Below, in pieces: positions 16,865 to 24,961 of a DNA stretch of 58,725 bases. Both the position numbers and the translations under genes were made by a program. Below the pieces are notes generated by a model. That model saw only the letters and a list, made by a program, of their open reading frames with translations. It was not told where the DNA came from and searched no databases. Source of the stretch: Streptomyces sp. CB02959 (GTDB lineage: Bacteria; Actinomycetota; Actinomycetes; Streptomycetales; Streptomycetaceae). How positions within the stretch are numbered: position 1 is the first letter of the stretch; every line of letters starts with the position of its first letter. The stretch spans positions 1-58,725 of the forward strand of contig NZ_NNBP01000045.1 of the NCBI RefSeq assembly GCF_002803155.1, read 5' to 3'.

Positions 16865-17697
16865 TCATGTGCCCATCGTGACGATCAGCTTGCCGCGGGT
16901 GTGTTCTTGGACCAGTTCGCGGTATGCGCGTGGGCCGTCGTCCAGGCGGTAGCGGCGGCCGATCGCCGCGGGCAGCGTCCCGTCGTTCGCCTGTGCCGCC
17001 AGGTCGTCCAGGTCTCCGGGCCGGGCCGCACTGTAGATGGTGTCCATGGTGAGATCGTCACGTTCGTAGGTGCCCGGTTCCGGGGCGGGATAGGTCGCAT
17101 TCATCACGCGGCCGCCGCGTCGTACCACTCGGCTGACGTCGATCAGCCGGTCGGCCGGCAGGGCGATGTTCACCACGGCGTCAACGCCGTCGGGGTAGCG
17201 CCGTGACACCTCGGCGACGATGTCGGTGGTGAGGTAGTCGATGACCTCGTCGGCGCCCAAGCCGCGGACATGGTCTTCGTCGTCGTCGGCGCGCGCGGTG
17301 GCGATGACGTGTGCCTTCGTGGCGGCCAGGAGGGGGACCACCACGCTGCCGACGCCTCCCGTCGCGCCGACGACCAGGACCGTTTCACCGGGCTGCACTT
17401 GCCCCTCCCGAAGCAGCGGCAACGCGGTCAGCCCGGCTATGGGCAGGGCGGCGGCCCGCTCGGCGTCAACCGTTGGCGGGCGATGCGCGAGCGCGGGGGT
17501 GTCGGCTTCGAGGACCGCGTACTCGGCCATCGCTCCCGTGGTCAGGGATACCGGGCTGGAGAAGACCGCGGCGAAGGGGGCGGTCGAACGGGGGAAGCCG
17601 GTCCCGAAGACGGCATCGCCCACGGCGAACCGGGAGACCCCTTCGCCGACCTCGGTGACCGTGCCGGCGAAGTCGCTGCCCGGCACATGCGGGAATG
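16865..17697 (-). pseudogene. Zinc-independent alcohol dehydrogenase/quinone reductase, 5'-truncated
   Basis: The frame gives most of an MDR-family NADPH oxidoreductase: PFPHVPGSDFAGTVTEVGEG at the left limit of homology, the cofactor loop VLVVGATGGVGSVVVPLL, and a C terminus LVQEHTRGKLIVTMGT. The first 55-60 residues of the family are missing. Upstream of about 17697 the sequence changes abruptly to the end of a different gene on the other strand. A start at the GTG just after PFPH exists, but a protein lacking the first strands of the catalytic domain is unlikely to fold. Confidence 0.75.
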
Positions 17698-17931
17698 GTG
17701 CTGACCATCGACGCTTCCATGAGAGCGGTAGCCGACGCCTTCCACCGCCAGGAGGTCGAGCTCAACGTGGTTGCCGGGGGCGCCACCCGCGTCGTGCTCA
17801 CGCTCGACACATGGCAGTGGCTGCTGCCGGCACTGGCCTTTCTCGACGCTGACTTCACCATCGAGGAACCCGAGGAGTTCCGGGCCGCGATGCGACACTT
17901 CGGCGCCCGTCTGAGCCGCGACCGAACTTGA
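17695..17931 (+). pseudogene. WYL-type regulator, C-terminal fragment
   Basis: The 78-residue reading resembles the last part of YafY/WYL-domain regulators: VVLTLDTWQWLLPALAFLDA, then DFTIEEPEEFRAAMRHFGAR and a stop. The DNA-binding and WYL ligand domains are absent. Its 5' limit coincides with the 5' limit of the truncated dehydrogenase on the other strand, which marks a recombination joint near 17695. Confidence 0.5.
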
Positions 17932-18280
17932 GCGGCGCAGCGCTCCCAGTCAACGCCGTGATCACGGACAACGTGTGGCATCGGTACGGGATACCTGGCG
18001 TCCTCTTCCGCGTGGATTCTCGTCGGGAGCCACGGCGAATGGACTGACGAGCCACAGCATGAGACGCCAGTGCGTGACTCCTGCCGCCTCACGGCTTTTG
18101 AATGCCTCGGAAGCCACTCAGGGACCTGCTTCGAGTGCGGTGTTGATCTCGTTCCTGGTCGCGGTGCGGAGCGCACCGGGTTCGGCTTGCCAGGCCGGTT
18201 CGCTGCCCGTGAGGGGTACTACCAGGGTGTGGGAACCGTTCACGCACGTGTGCGGGTACGCCTCGGGGTCTGCGACCCGC
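17932..18280. other. No gene seen
   Basis: The frame of the following transposase remnant is open through here but the translation is not transposase-like and looks accidental. I see no strong hairpin or repeat. Confidence 0.4.
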
Positions 18281-18999
18281 CCGTCCGGATGCGTTCGGAT
18301 CGTGTCCTGCGCCGTGTCGCCCCACCGCGAAAGCCCCATACGATGGGCCGCCCGCCGCGTCACGGCGGCGAGTTCGCCTTCAGCGACCGGTCCACCTGGG
18401 ACATCCCGGACGCGCAGACCGTCACGCAGACCCGTCTGTATGGCACCGCCACCGCCCAGGCATGGGACCGCCTCCACCCACGGCTGACACACCGCTCCGC
18501 CTGGGTCGCCGAACTGGGAACCCTCCCCGTCATCGAGGGAACTGTCATCCACCTGCAGGTCGAGCACTTGCCCAGCGGCGCCATCCCGAAACCGGTGTGG
18601 CTCTGGTGGTCGGGCACCGACGCCACCCCCACTCAGGCCGACCTGCTCTGGCAGGTCTTCCTACGACGCTTCGACATCGAGCACACCTTTCGGCTGTTCA
18701 AGCAGACCCTCGGCTGGACCCGCCCGAAGATCCGCACCCCCGAAGCCGCCGACCCATGGACCTGGCTCATCCTGGCCGCATACACCCAACTACGTCTGGC
18801 CCGGCTGCACCGGCTCGGAGTCGCCCCCCGACCGCTGCCGTTCCATGAGCTCACCGCCGAAGCCCTCGGGGCGGCGATCACTGCCTGTGTGACCGAGCCG
18901 GCCCACCGGCAGCGAGCAGCCGAGCTCGCGCGCCGCATCACCGCGGAGGACGGCGCCGCCGCAGTGCTCGCCCACGTCGACGCCGCATGCGACGGCTGA
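18281..18999 (+). pseudogene. Transposase fragment fused to a glycosyltransferase tail
   Basis: From about 18283 the frame matches the DDE transposase type annotated in Streptomyces as NF041680: RMRSDRVLRR, TMGRPPRHGGEFAF, AWDRLHPRLTHRSAW, FLRRFDIEHTFRLFKQTLGW and AAYTQLRLAR. At about 18802 it switches without a frame change to the C terminus of a GT1 glycosyltransferase: LGVAPRPLPFHELTAEALGA, then RQRAAELARRITAEDGAA. Neither part is complete: the transposase lacks its N terminus and its own tail, the glycosyltransferase has only its last 60 residues. The in-frame chimera is the product of a chance join. Confidence 0.75.
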
Positions 19000-19135
19000 G
19001 GACGACCGGTCCGATACCGCTCAGCTGGCCGGGGCGCCGACGAGCCGCACAGCAAGATGCACAACCGACGCCTCGGCGAAGACCCCGAACACGGCCTCCC
19101 CACCCGCTGCTACGCCCTCTCCGGCGACCGTCGGG

Positions 19136-19225
19136 CAGAGCCGTTGCCACCCGCTATGACAATCACGACTACACCTTCTTCGGCGTCATCACCGTCGCGA
19201 CAGCCCTGATCATCTCCCTCCGCAC
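19136..19225 (+). pseudogene. IS5-type transposase tail fragment
   Basis: AVATRYDNHDYTFFGVITVA followed by TALIISLRTW is the same C-terminal segment as at the left edge of the window (AVASRYDKRDYIF). About 30 codons remain. It is flanked by unrelated debris on both sides. Confidence 0.6.
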
Positions 19226-19290
19226 ATGGTCGCCCAGACACGTCCAAGCACGGCTGGCAGACTGGTGGCGCAAGCAGGGGAGGGATCGTC

Positions 19291-19497
19291 GTGTTGGGGT
19301 TGCTCGGTTTCCATGACGAGTTCGAAAGGCATCCCGGGCAGCCGAATGGTCCTGTGCGTAATGCTATTCGACCCGTCGGAGAAGCAGACGAGGCAGCACT
19401 GGCCTCCTACCTCGATGCCCGTCATGTGCGGCTTGACGTCATGGAAGGTGGCAATGACGTCATCACCGGAGCAGCCCACCGCCACGGCCGTGCCAGG
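19291..19497 (+). pseudogene. N-terminal fragment of an unknown protein
   Basis: The start reads LGLLGFHDEFERHPGQPNGP, then RPVGEADEAALASYLDARHV and DVMEGGNDVITGAAHR, convincingly protein-like and with the look of a complete N terminus. Near 19497 the frame becomes that of a different remnant. I do not recognise the family. Confidence 0.45.
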
Positions 19498-19826
19498 AGG
19501 GCGGAGTCGGTCAGGTCAAATTCGAACTCGGCGACATCGCCGGATCGATCGAGTCGTTGGAGGAAGCCGACCGGATGCGCGAGCCTGCCTTCCGGCGGAC
19601 CCGCGTGCGGTACAACTCGATGCTCGCGGAGCGAAAGCTGAGAGTCGGCCGCCTCGAAGAGGCTTGCCGGGACTGGCACAAGGTGCTGGATGACTGCCAG
19701 CACGTACAGAGCGGCCGGTGCGACGACCGGATCTCGGCGATGATGTCCGCCATCCGCCCCCACCTGCGCAACGGGCACGCGCGAGCCCTGTATGAGCGCG
19801 TTCGTCCCCTCGCTCCGGCGGCCTGA
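19498..19826 (+). pseudogene. TPR-type regulator, C-terminal fragment
   Basis: The reading FELGDIAGSIESLEEADRMR, then LAERKLRVGRLEEACRDWHK, then SAMMSAIRPHLRNGHARALY and a stop resembles the C-terminal tetratricopeptide part of Streptomyces XRE-TPR regulators. There is no start and no DNA-binding domain. It joins the preceding fragment directly. Confidence 0.55.
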
Positions 19827-19923
19827 CGCACCTCCTGTCCTGCCTGCCAACTCCGTTTCGAGGCCGAGCGTATGGTCGACGGCGCCGACCATACGTGCGG
19901 GCTGTCTGCGGTTTCGGGCAGTG

Positions 19924-20400
19924 TCAGGGGTGGGCAGCCTCGCGCGGCGACTTCGCCCGGATCGTTTCCGTCGGGGCGTGCAGCCATAGGTGCTGACCGT
20001 GCGCCGTGACCGTCAGACCGAAGGACTGGGTGTCCGGACGGCCGCGGGCGGCATACTCCGCCTCGACCTCTTTAGCCTCCGCCCACAGGTCCCGCGGGCC
20101 GTACACCGTGATCGTTCCACCGCCGGCTACGGCCGCCGAGCCGTCGTCGGCCTGAAGCCACACGGTCCGGACGCCTTGGTGGAACCCGTGCGTCATCCGT
20201 ACGCCCGGCAGACGGACGCTGCCGAACAGGGCGAAGCCCAGCGGGTAGAGCCGCTCGGGATCGAGGCCGGTCTCGCGGCGCCGTGCCGTGGTGGTCCGGC
20301 GGCCCCAGCTTCGCCAGCCGGTGGGAGCGCATCGGCATGTAGGAAGCGCCGTGGAAGAAGCGGCCGACGAGGTCCCCGTTGTAAGTGACCGCCGAGGACG
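19924..20400 (-). pseudogene. Methyltransferase C-terminal fragment (protein-isoaspartate type), frameshifted
   Basis: Two minus-strand frames give GDLVGRFFHGASYMPMRSHR, then LYPLGFALFGSVRLPGV, DGSAAVAGGGTITVYGPRDL and RPDTQSFGLTVTAHGQHLWL before TGA 19924. This matches the C-terminal domain of the actinomycete O-methyltransferases related to protein-L-isoaspartate methyltransferase. The methyltransferase core is absent and the frame shifts near 20280, so it is dead. Its right end overlaps the small winged-helix gene at 20385. Confidence 0.6.
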
Positions 20401-20633
20401 GTCTCCCGCCGCCCGAGCTACTCCCGCCCGGTTCCCACGAGATCCTGGCCGCCTTCGAGAAGGCCGACGGCGCACTCCGTGCGAAAGACGTCTGCCAGGC
20501 GCTGGACACCGGGAAGGAGCCCCGTCATGTCGACGGTATCCGGGCCAAGCTGAAACGCCTGGTGAGCCGGGGCATCCTCACCGAACCCGAGCCCGGCCTC
20601 TTCGCCCTGACGCGCTGTCCCCGACCCTACTGA
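20385..20633 (+). CDS. Small winged-helix protein
   Basis: The 82-residue protein starts at GTG 20385 and reads ELLPPGSHEILAAFEKADGA, ALRAKDVCQALDTGKEPRHV, then KLKRLVSRGILTEPEPGLFA. This is a compact winged-helix of a type found in many Streptomyces genomes, often next to transposase genes. It appears complete at the C terminus. The start lies inside the methyltransferase remnant, so the true N terminus could have been replaced. Confidence 0.55.
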   Translation: MTAEDGLPPPELLPPGSHEILAAFEKADGALRAKDVCQALDTGKEPRHVDGIRAKLKRLVSRGILTEPEPGLFALTRCPRPY

Positions 20634-20754
20634 AAAGTCAAGCGGCGCCCTGCGACCTGCGGACCATCACCACGGCGCACGTGCCCGGGCCCGGGCCGTC
20701 CAGCACAATCGGATCTGGGGCATCGTCTGCGCGGGGCTGCCGCGCGCAGTGCGC

Positions 20755-21240
20755 TCACCACACGGGCCTGAACGAAACGTCCTGATCCGGGTGAACCGCC
20801 GCGATGTAGGTCCGCAGGTCCCAGTCGAGGGCGGCCAGACGTTCGGCGCCGATGACGTCGGCCAACTGCCCCTCGACCGTCGCCCACAGCTCGTCGGCCA
20901 GTTCCAGGTACTCACGTCCGCGGGTGGTCAAAGTGAGCACCTGGGCCCGCTTGTCGGTGCTGTGCGGGCGCCGTTCGACGTAGCCCCAGTCCGTCAGCTC
21001 CGCGACCGCCTTCGAAGTCGCCTGCTTCGTCACCCCGAGATGGGCCGCGAGGTCGACGGTCGTCGCCTCCGGATGTGATGCCAGATACCGGAAGGTGTAC
21101 CCGTGTGCCGGACGCAGCGGCTCCCGGCCCAGCTCGGCAAGCAAGGCGTGGAACCGGTCGGTCATCGCGCGGTACGCCACGGCCAGCAGCAGCGGTACCT
21201 GGCCTGGGCGCACTTCGGCGAAGTCGGGACTGGGTGGCAT
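20755..21240 (-). CDS. MarR-family regulator
   Basis: The 161-residue protein has a MarR winged helix: AYRAMTDRFHALLAELGREP for the dimer helix, ATTVDLAAHLGVTKQATSKA for the recognition helices and VERRPHSTDKRAQVLTLTTR for the wing with its D-K-R signature. ATG 21240 is divergent from the cupin gene at 21345. Two copies of GTCAA-N5-TTGAC lie in the 104-base gap, one near each start, so the protein most likely represses both itself and the cupin/NTF2 genes. Confidence 0.92.
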   Translation of the reverse strand: MPPSPDFAEVRPGQVPLLLAVAYRAMTDRFHALLAELGREPLRPAHGYTFRYLASHPEATTVDLAAHLGVTKQATSKAVAELTDWGYVERRPHSTDKRAQVLTLTTRGREYLELADELWATVEGQLADVIGAERLAALDWDLRTYIAAVHPDQDVSFRPVW

Positions 21241-21261
21241 GACGGCTCCCCAAACAAAGTA

Positions 21262-21276
21262 GTCAATTCGGTTGAC
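21262..21276. promoter_or_regulatory. MarR operator candidate 1
   Basis: GTCAA-TTCGG-TTGAC, perfect 5-base arms with a 5-base spacer, 22 bases upstream of the MarR start. An identical arm pair occurs at 21307-21321. Confidence 0.75.
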
Positions 21277-21306
21277 CGATTCCGGAATCGGCTCTATCTT
21301 CAGGTG

Positions 21307-21321
21307 GTCAAGCGAGTTGAC
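21307..21321. promoter_or_regulatory. MarR operator candidate 2
   Basis: GTCAA-GCGAG-TTGAC, the same arms and spacing as site 1, exactly 45 bases from it and 24 bases upstream of the cupin start. Confidence 0.75.
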
Positions 21322-21344
21322 TATATCTCTCTGGGAGAGTGACC

Positions 21345-21719
21345 ATGCCCCTGACCCCCCTCGCCGACGCGCCCACATTCGAGCGCGACGGCTTCACCTT
21401 CCGCCCACTCGCCGTCCCCTCCCGCGGCAGCACCGAGCTGGCCATCTGGGCGCTGGAACTGGCACCCGGCGTCCACAGCGAGACCCACAGCATGGACCGC
21501 GAAGAAGTCTTCGTGGTCATCGAAGGCAAGGTCTCGGCGACTGTCGCGGGCAAGGACATACTCGCCGAGGCGGGCGACGCGATCATCGTGCCCACACACG
21601 CGACCCTGCAACTACGCAACGGCTGCCCACACCATCCCGCCAAGCTCACGGCCGTGACCAGCGCCGGCATGAAGGCAACCGCCGGCGGGGTCACCTTCGC
21701 GCCGCCGTGGGCCCAGTGA
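21345..21719 (+). CDS. Cupin-domain protein
   Basis: The 124-residue single-domain cupin has motif 1 around GVHSETHSMDREEVFVVIEG (HxH...E) and motif 2 around GDAIIVPTHATLQL. The metal-binding set appears as two His and one Glu in motif 1 and one His in motif 2. ATG 21345 follows GGGAGAG by 6 bases. It is the first gene rightward from the MarR operators and is followed 16 bases later by an NTF2-like gene. Stand-alone cupins of this size bind or convert small molecules; the substrate is not evident. Confidence 0.88.
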   Translation: MPLTPLADAPTFERDGFTFRPLAVPSRGSTELAIWALELAPGVHSETHSMDREEVFVVIEGKVSATVAGKDILAEAGDAIIVPTHATLQLRNGCPHHPAKLTAVTSAGMKATAGGVTFAPPWAQ

Positions 21720-21735
21720 ACCGGCAGCAGCGACC

Positions 21736-22329
21736 ATGAACGACGTCACCGCCGTGGCCCAGCTGGTCCTCCACGAACGGCGGGCCCGCGACCGCGGTTG
21801 GTGGGACCTCATGCGTGAGTGCCTGGCCCCGGACGCCGCGATCCGTCTCAGCTGGTTCCGCGGACGGGGAGCGGCGTTCGTTGCCGCGTCCCAGGAGATG
21901 GCCGCGCGCGGTGACGCCGCCACCCACAGCCTCTCCTCGCCGACGGTCGACGTAGCCGGCGACCGCGCGGCCGTCGAGATCGGCGCGGCCATCCACCTGC
22001 GCAGCGACCTCCACGGCGTCGAAGTGGACCTCACCTCCCATGCGCGACTGCTGTACCGCACCGAACGCCGCGCCGGGCGCTGGCTGATCACCTCGCTCGA
22101 CCCCGTGTACGAGTACGACAGCCTGGCCCCCAGCATCCCCGGCACGCCCGTGCGGCTCAACGCCGACGTTCTGGCACGAGCCCGACCCTCGTACCGCATG
22201 CTGACATGCCTGCTCGGCGCCAAGGACTACACCATTGCCGACGACCTCTGCGGCGACGACCGGCCCGAGCCGGTCCGGCAGCTGTACCGGACGCTGTTCG
22301 ACTGGCTTCGCGCCGACACCAAGAAATGA
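21736..22329 (+). CDS. NTF2-like (SnoaL-type) protein
   Basis: The 197-residue protein has the NTF2 fold pattern: ARDRGWWDLMRECLAPDAAI, SHARLLYRTERRAGRWLITS and LDPVYEYDSLAP. A C-terminal extension of about 60 residues contains SYRMLTCLLGAKDYTIADDL. It is probably co-transcribed with the cupin under MarR control. Members act as small enzymes such as isomerases and cyclases or bind small ligands. Its stop codon overlaps the start of debris leading into the IS701 remnant. Confidence 0.82.
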   Translation: MNDVTAVAQLVLHERRARDRGWWDLMRECLAPDAAIRLSWFRGRGAAFVAASQEMAARGDAATHSLSSPTVDVAGDRAAVEIGAAIHLRSDLHGVEVDLTSHARLLYRTERRAGRWLITSLDPVYEYDSLAPSIPGTPVRLNADVLARARPSYRMLTCLLGAKDYTIADDLCGDDRPEPVRQLYRTLFDWLRADTKK

Positions 22330-22376
22330 CCAAGATCCCGGAAGCCTTGGCGCATGGCAGGGCCCCTGCCGCCTTC

Positions 22377-23324
22377 GCAGTCAAAGCCACCAGCCGGGGA
22401 CGGGCCCTGAGCGACCGGCGCCTCCACCTCCCCGAGCACTCCTGGTCCAATGACCCCGAACGCCGCACTGCGGCCGGGATACCCGAGACGGTGCAGTTCG
22501 CCACCAAGCCACGTCTGGCTGCGGAAATGATCGAGGCCGCGCTGGACGCCGGGATCACCGCCTCCTGGGTGACCGGCGACGAAGCCTACGGCCAGGACCC
22601 CCAGCTGCGCGCCGTCCTCCAGGCGCGCGGCATCGGCTATGTCCTGGCTGTCGCCTGCTCGACACGGGTGAGGATCAACCAAGGCCGTACGCCCGCCCGC
22701 GCCGATGCCCTCGCCGGCCGCCTGCCCGCCACGGTCTGGCACCGCCAAAGCGCCGGATACGGCGCGAAAGGCCCCCGGTACTACGACTGGGCCTGGGTCC
22801 ACATCGACACCGGCAGCCATCGGCACCTGCTCATCCGACGCAATCGGTCTACCGGCGAACTCGCTTTCTACCTGTGCTGGTCCCCCGTAGAAGTGACCCT
22901 GTCCGAACTGGTCCGCGTCGCCGGTGCCGCTGGAGCGTCGAGGAGTGCTTCCAGGCCGCCAAGAACCAGGTCGGACTCGACCACTACCAGGTCCGCAACT
23001 GGACCTCATGGCACCGGCACATCACGCTTGCCATGCTCGCCCTGGCCTCCCTGACCGTCCTCGCCGCAGACGCGCCCCCCGAACCGCCCGCAGATACATA
23101 CCACTTCGCCCGCAGCCGCCATCCGATCACGCTGACCGTCCCGGAAATCCGCCACCTACTCGCCGCCGTCTTCCACCCACCAGCCGTGACAGCGACCGAG
23201 CTGCTGCACTGGTCCAACTGGCACCGACGCCACCAAGCAACAGCCCGACGCAGCCACTACCGACGCCGAATCGCCAGCGAACCCGCTGGATAGATCACGA
23301 AGCGCACTGGAGTACCAGGTGATC
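22377..23324 (+). mobile_element. IS701-family element, 3' remnant
   Basis: The transposase reading begins mid-gene with RGRALSDRRLHLPEHSW and continues through TKPRLAAEMIEAALDAGITA, VTGDEAYGQD, YYDWAWVHIDTGSHRHLLIR and FYLCWSPVEVTLSELVRVAG. One base is missing near 22927, after which the next frame gives WSVEECFQAAKNQVGLDHYQ and the normal C terminus to TAG 23293. The 5' third with the first catalytic Asp is absent. A right-end-like sequence CACTGGAGTACCAG lies near 23307-23321 and resembles the reverse of the IS701 end at 50932. Confidence 0.85.
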
Positions 23325-23447
23325 GGGTCCGGGTCGCCGGGCGGGCGCGTGCGACCCGAGGCGGACGGACAGCTCCTGCTGGGGCATGACCCATTTCCGA
23401 CCGCAAGCCGACGCGGCGCGGCCGGCACTGCGGCCAGGATCGTCGCC

Positions 23448-23969
23448 ATGCCGATGTTCTCCGCCTTGCAGACCCTGCCCGATGTCCCGCGCTGGGCGCG
23501 CAACGCAGCGCGCCTGGCGGTCCTGACGCCGCTGCCGTCCAGCCTATGGCGGCTCCCGATGGCCTGGGGCTGGATGATGGGCTTCGGGCCGGAGGCCAAA
23601 AGGACGCTCCACGTGCCCGGCTGGGGGTCGCTCTACATCGTGGGCCTGACGGTGTTCTCGGAGGTCTTCGCCTTCCTGACGCTCGGCCTGGTGCAGTCCT
23701 GGGGCGAGGTCTGGCCGCGCTGGGTGCCGGGCCTGCGCGGCCGCCCAGTGCCGGTCCCGGCCGCAGTGATCCCCGCCCTGGTCGGAGCCGGCCTGGTCAT
23801 GCTGTACTCCGTGGGCCTGATCCACAACATGTTCGTCAATCCGGACCCCGACGCTCCCCACGGCATCTCCGTCGTGGTCCTGAACCTCTGCTACGCGCCC
23901 GTCATCCTCTGGGGGCCGCTGCTACTGGCAGTCACCGTGCATTACTGGCGCCGCCGACGCCGGACGTGA
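23448..23969 (+). CDS. Multi-pass membrane protein of unknown function
   Basis: The 173-residue protein has an amphipathic N terminus and hydrophobic segments near residues 53-75 (LYIVGLTVFSEVFAFLTLGL), 100-125 (PAAVIPALVGAGLVMLYSVG) and 140-165 (VVVLNLCYAPVILWGPLLLA), ending in a basic tail HYWRRRRRT. It resembles small actinomycete integral membrane proteins that have no assigned role. ATG 23448 has only a weak AGGA upstream. It stands alone between an IS701 remnant and IS5 debris. Confidence 0.7.
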   Translation: MPMFSALQTLPDVPRWARNAARLAVLTPLPSSLWRLPMAWGWMMGFGPEAKRTLHVPGWGSLYIVGLTVFSEVFAFLTLGLVQSWGEVWPRWVPGLRGRPVPVPAAVIPALVGAGLVMLYSVGLIHNMFVNPDPDAPHGISVVVLNLCYAPVILWGPLLLAVTVHYWRRRRRT

Positions 23970-24059
23970 CCCGCCGGCCGCGGCCCGCACTCAGGCACGG
24001 TCGAAGCACACACATCACAAACTCGCGCTGGAGTACTGGTCCTCTGGTGGCCGGTATCG

Positions 24060-24235
24060 ACACGGCCATGCCTGGCGCCTCCGTCAAGGACAGTTTCGCC
24101 GATCTCGACCTGACGGAGGACGGCTTCCAGGTGTTGTTCGAGGCACAGTGGATCCACCGCCCGGCCAGTCCGCCCGTCATCCCGTCGGATCTCGCCTGGG
24201 ACGTGGCGGGCGACCCGGACACGCTGCGCGCCTGG
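24060..24235 (+). pseudogene. Short coding fragment, unknown
   Basis: The frame reads VKDSFADLDLTEDGFQVLFE, then WIHRPASPPVIPSDLAWDVA, which is protein-like but has no family I recognise. The element-end-like CGCTGGAGTACTGG just upstream (24026-24039) suggests that an IS701 copy once ended there. Confidence 0.3.
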
Positions 24236-24248
24236 GGAAGGTGTGACC

Positions 24249-24400
24249 GTGCCGGCTGACCGTGTCTACATCAATACCGGGCTCGTTCTCCCGCACCGCA
24301 AACGCCCCGGCCGAGCCCTGCTGCCCGGCGAGGAGGAGGACAACGCCGAACACCGACGGATCCGGGCACGTGTCGAGCACGCCTTCGCCCGCATGAAGTT
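24249..24400 (+). pseudogene. IS5-type transposase (DDE_Tnp_4) fragment
   Basis: GLVLPHRKRPGRALLPGEEE followed by RIRARVEHAFARMK is the last catalytic region of small IS5-type transposases, with the Glu of R-V-E-H. About 50 codons remain; the C-terminal tail has been replaced after 24400. Confidence 0.75.
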
Positions 24401-24442
24401 ATCCACGGGGCTCAACCACATCTCATCGCCACCGGCGGCACC

Positions 24443-24960
24443 GCCGCTTCGCTGAGCAATTCGAGCTCATCGGGGGACATGGGCGCGATGAGACTGCCGA
24501 AGTCTCCGCCCTGGACCGCATAGCGCTCCTATCCCAGGTCGCTCATCAGTTGAGCCCAGGCGCGGGCGGTGCGGTGGACGCCCCAGCCGCGCTCGTGGGT
24601 CGGGCCGGAGAAGGCGTGCCCGGGCAGTGAGGGCGCGACGGCGTGGAAGGCGTCGGCCGGGGTCGCCGCCGTGTGCGCGGGGATCGGCCAGCGGCCCGAG
24701 GACGGCCTGGAAGTCGGCGGTCGTGCTGGGCCACCCGCGCGTGACGGTCAAGGGGGTCGCGTCCGGCTCGGGGGAGCGGAGGTGCAGGACGTGGATGTTC
24801 TCCCGTCGATCTCGACGGTGGACTGCGGGTGCGCGTTCAGAGCTGCCTCGTGCGCCCGCCAGTCGTAGCCCTCGCGCCAGTGATCGGCCAGATCCCGCAG
24901 CCACGCCTTGCTGACGCCGTAGGACCCACCGGTCCCGGGCAGCTCATCGCAGCGCTTCAC
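24443..24960 (-). pseudogene. Epoxide hydrolase, N-terminal-domain remnant
   Basis: Minus-strand frames give DELPGTGGSYGVSKAWLRDL, ADHWREGYDWRAHEAALNAH, then after a frameshift IHVLHLRSPEPDATPLTVTR and ADFQAVLGPLADPRAHGGDP. After another shift, HAVAPSLPGHAFSGPTHERG follows. This is the order of an EHN-type alpha/beta-hydrolase epoxide hydrolase. The first 30 residues and the catalytic nucleophile region onward are missing. It starts one base from the multicopper oxidase stop. Confidence 0.75.
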
Positions 24961-24961
24961 C

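Noticed and set aside
24026..24039. Solo IS701 right end as a separate element
   Set aside because: Only about 14 bases resemble the end; mentioned with the neighbouring fragment but too short to list as an element.
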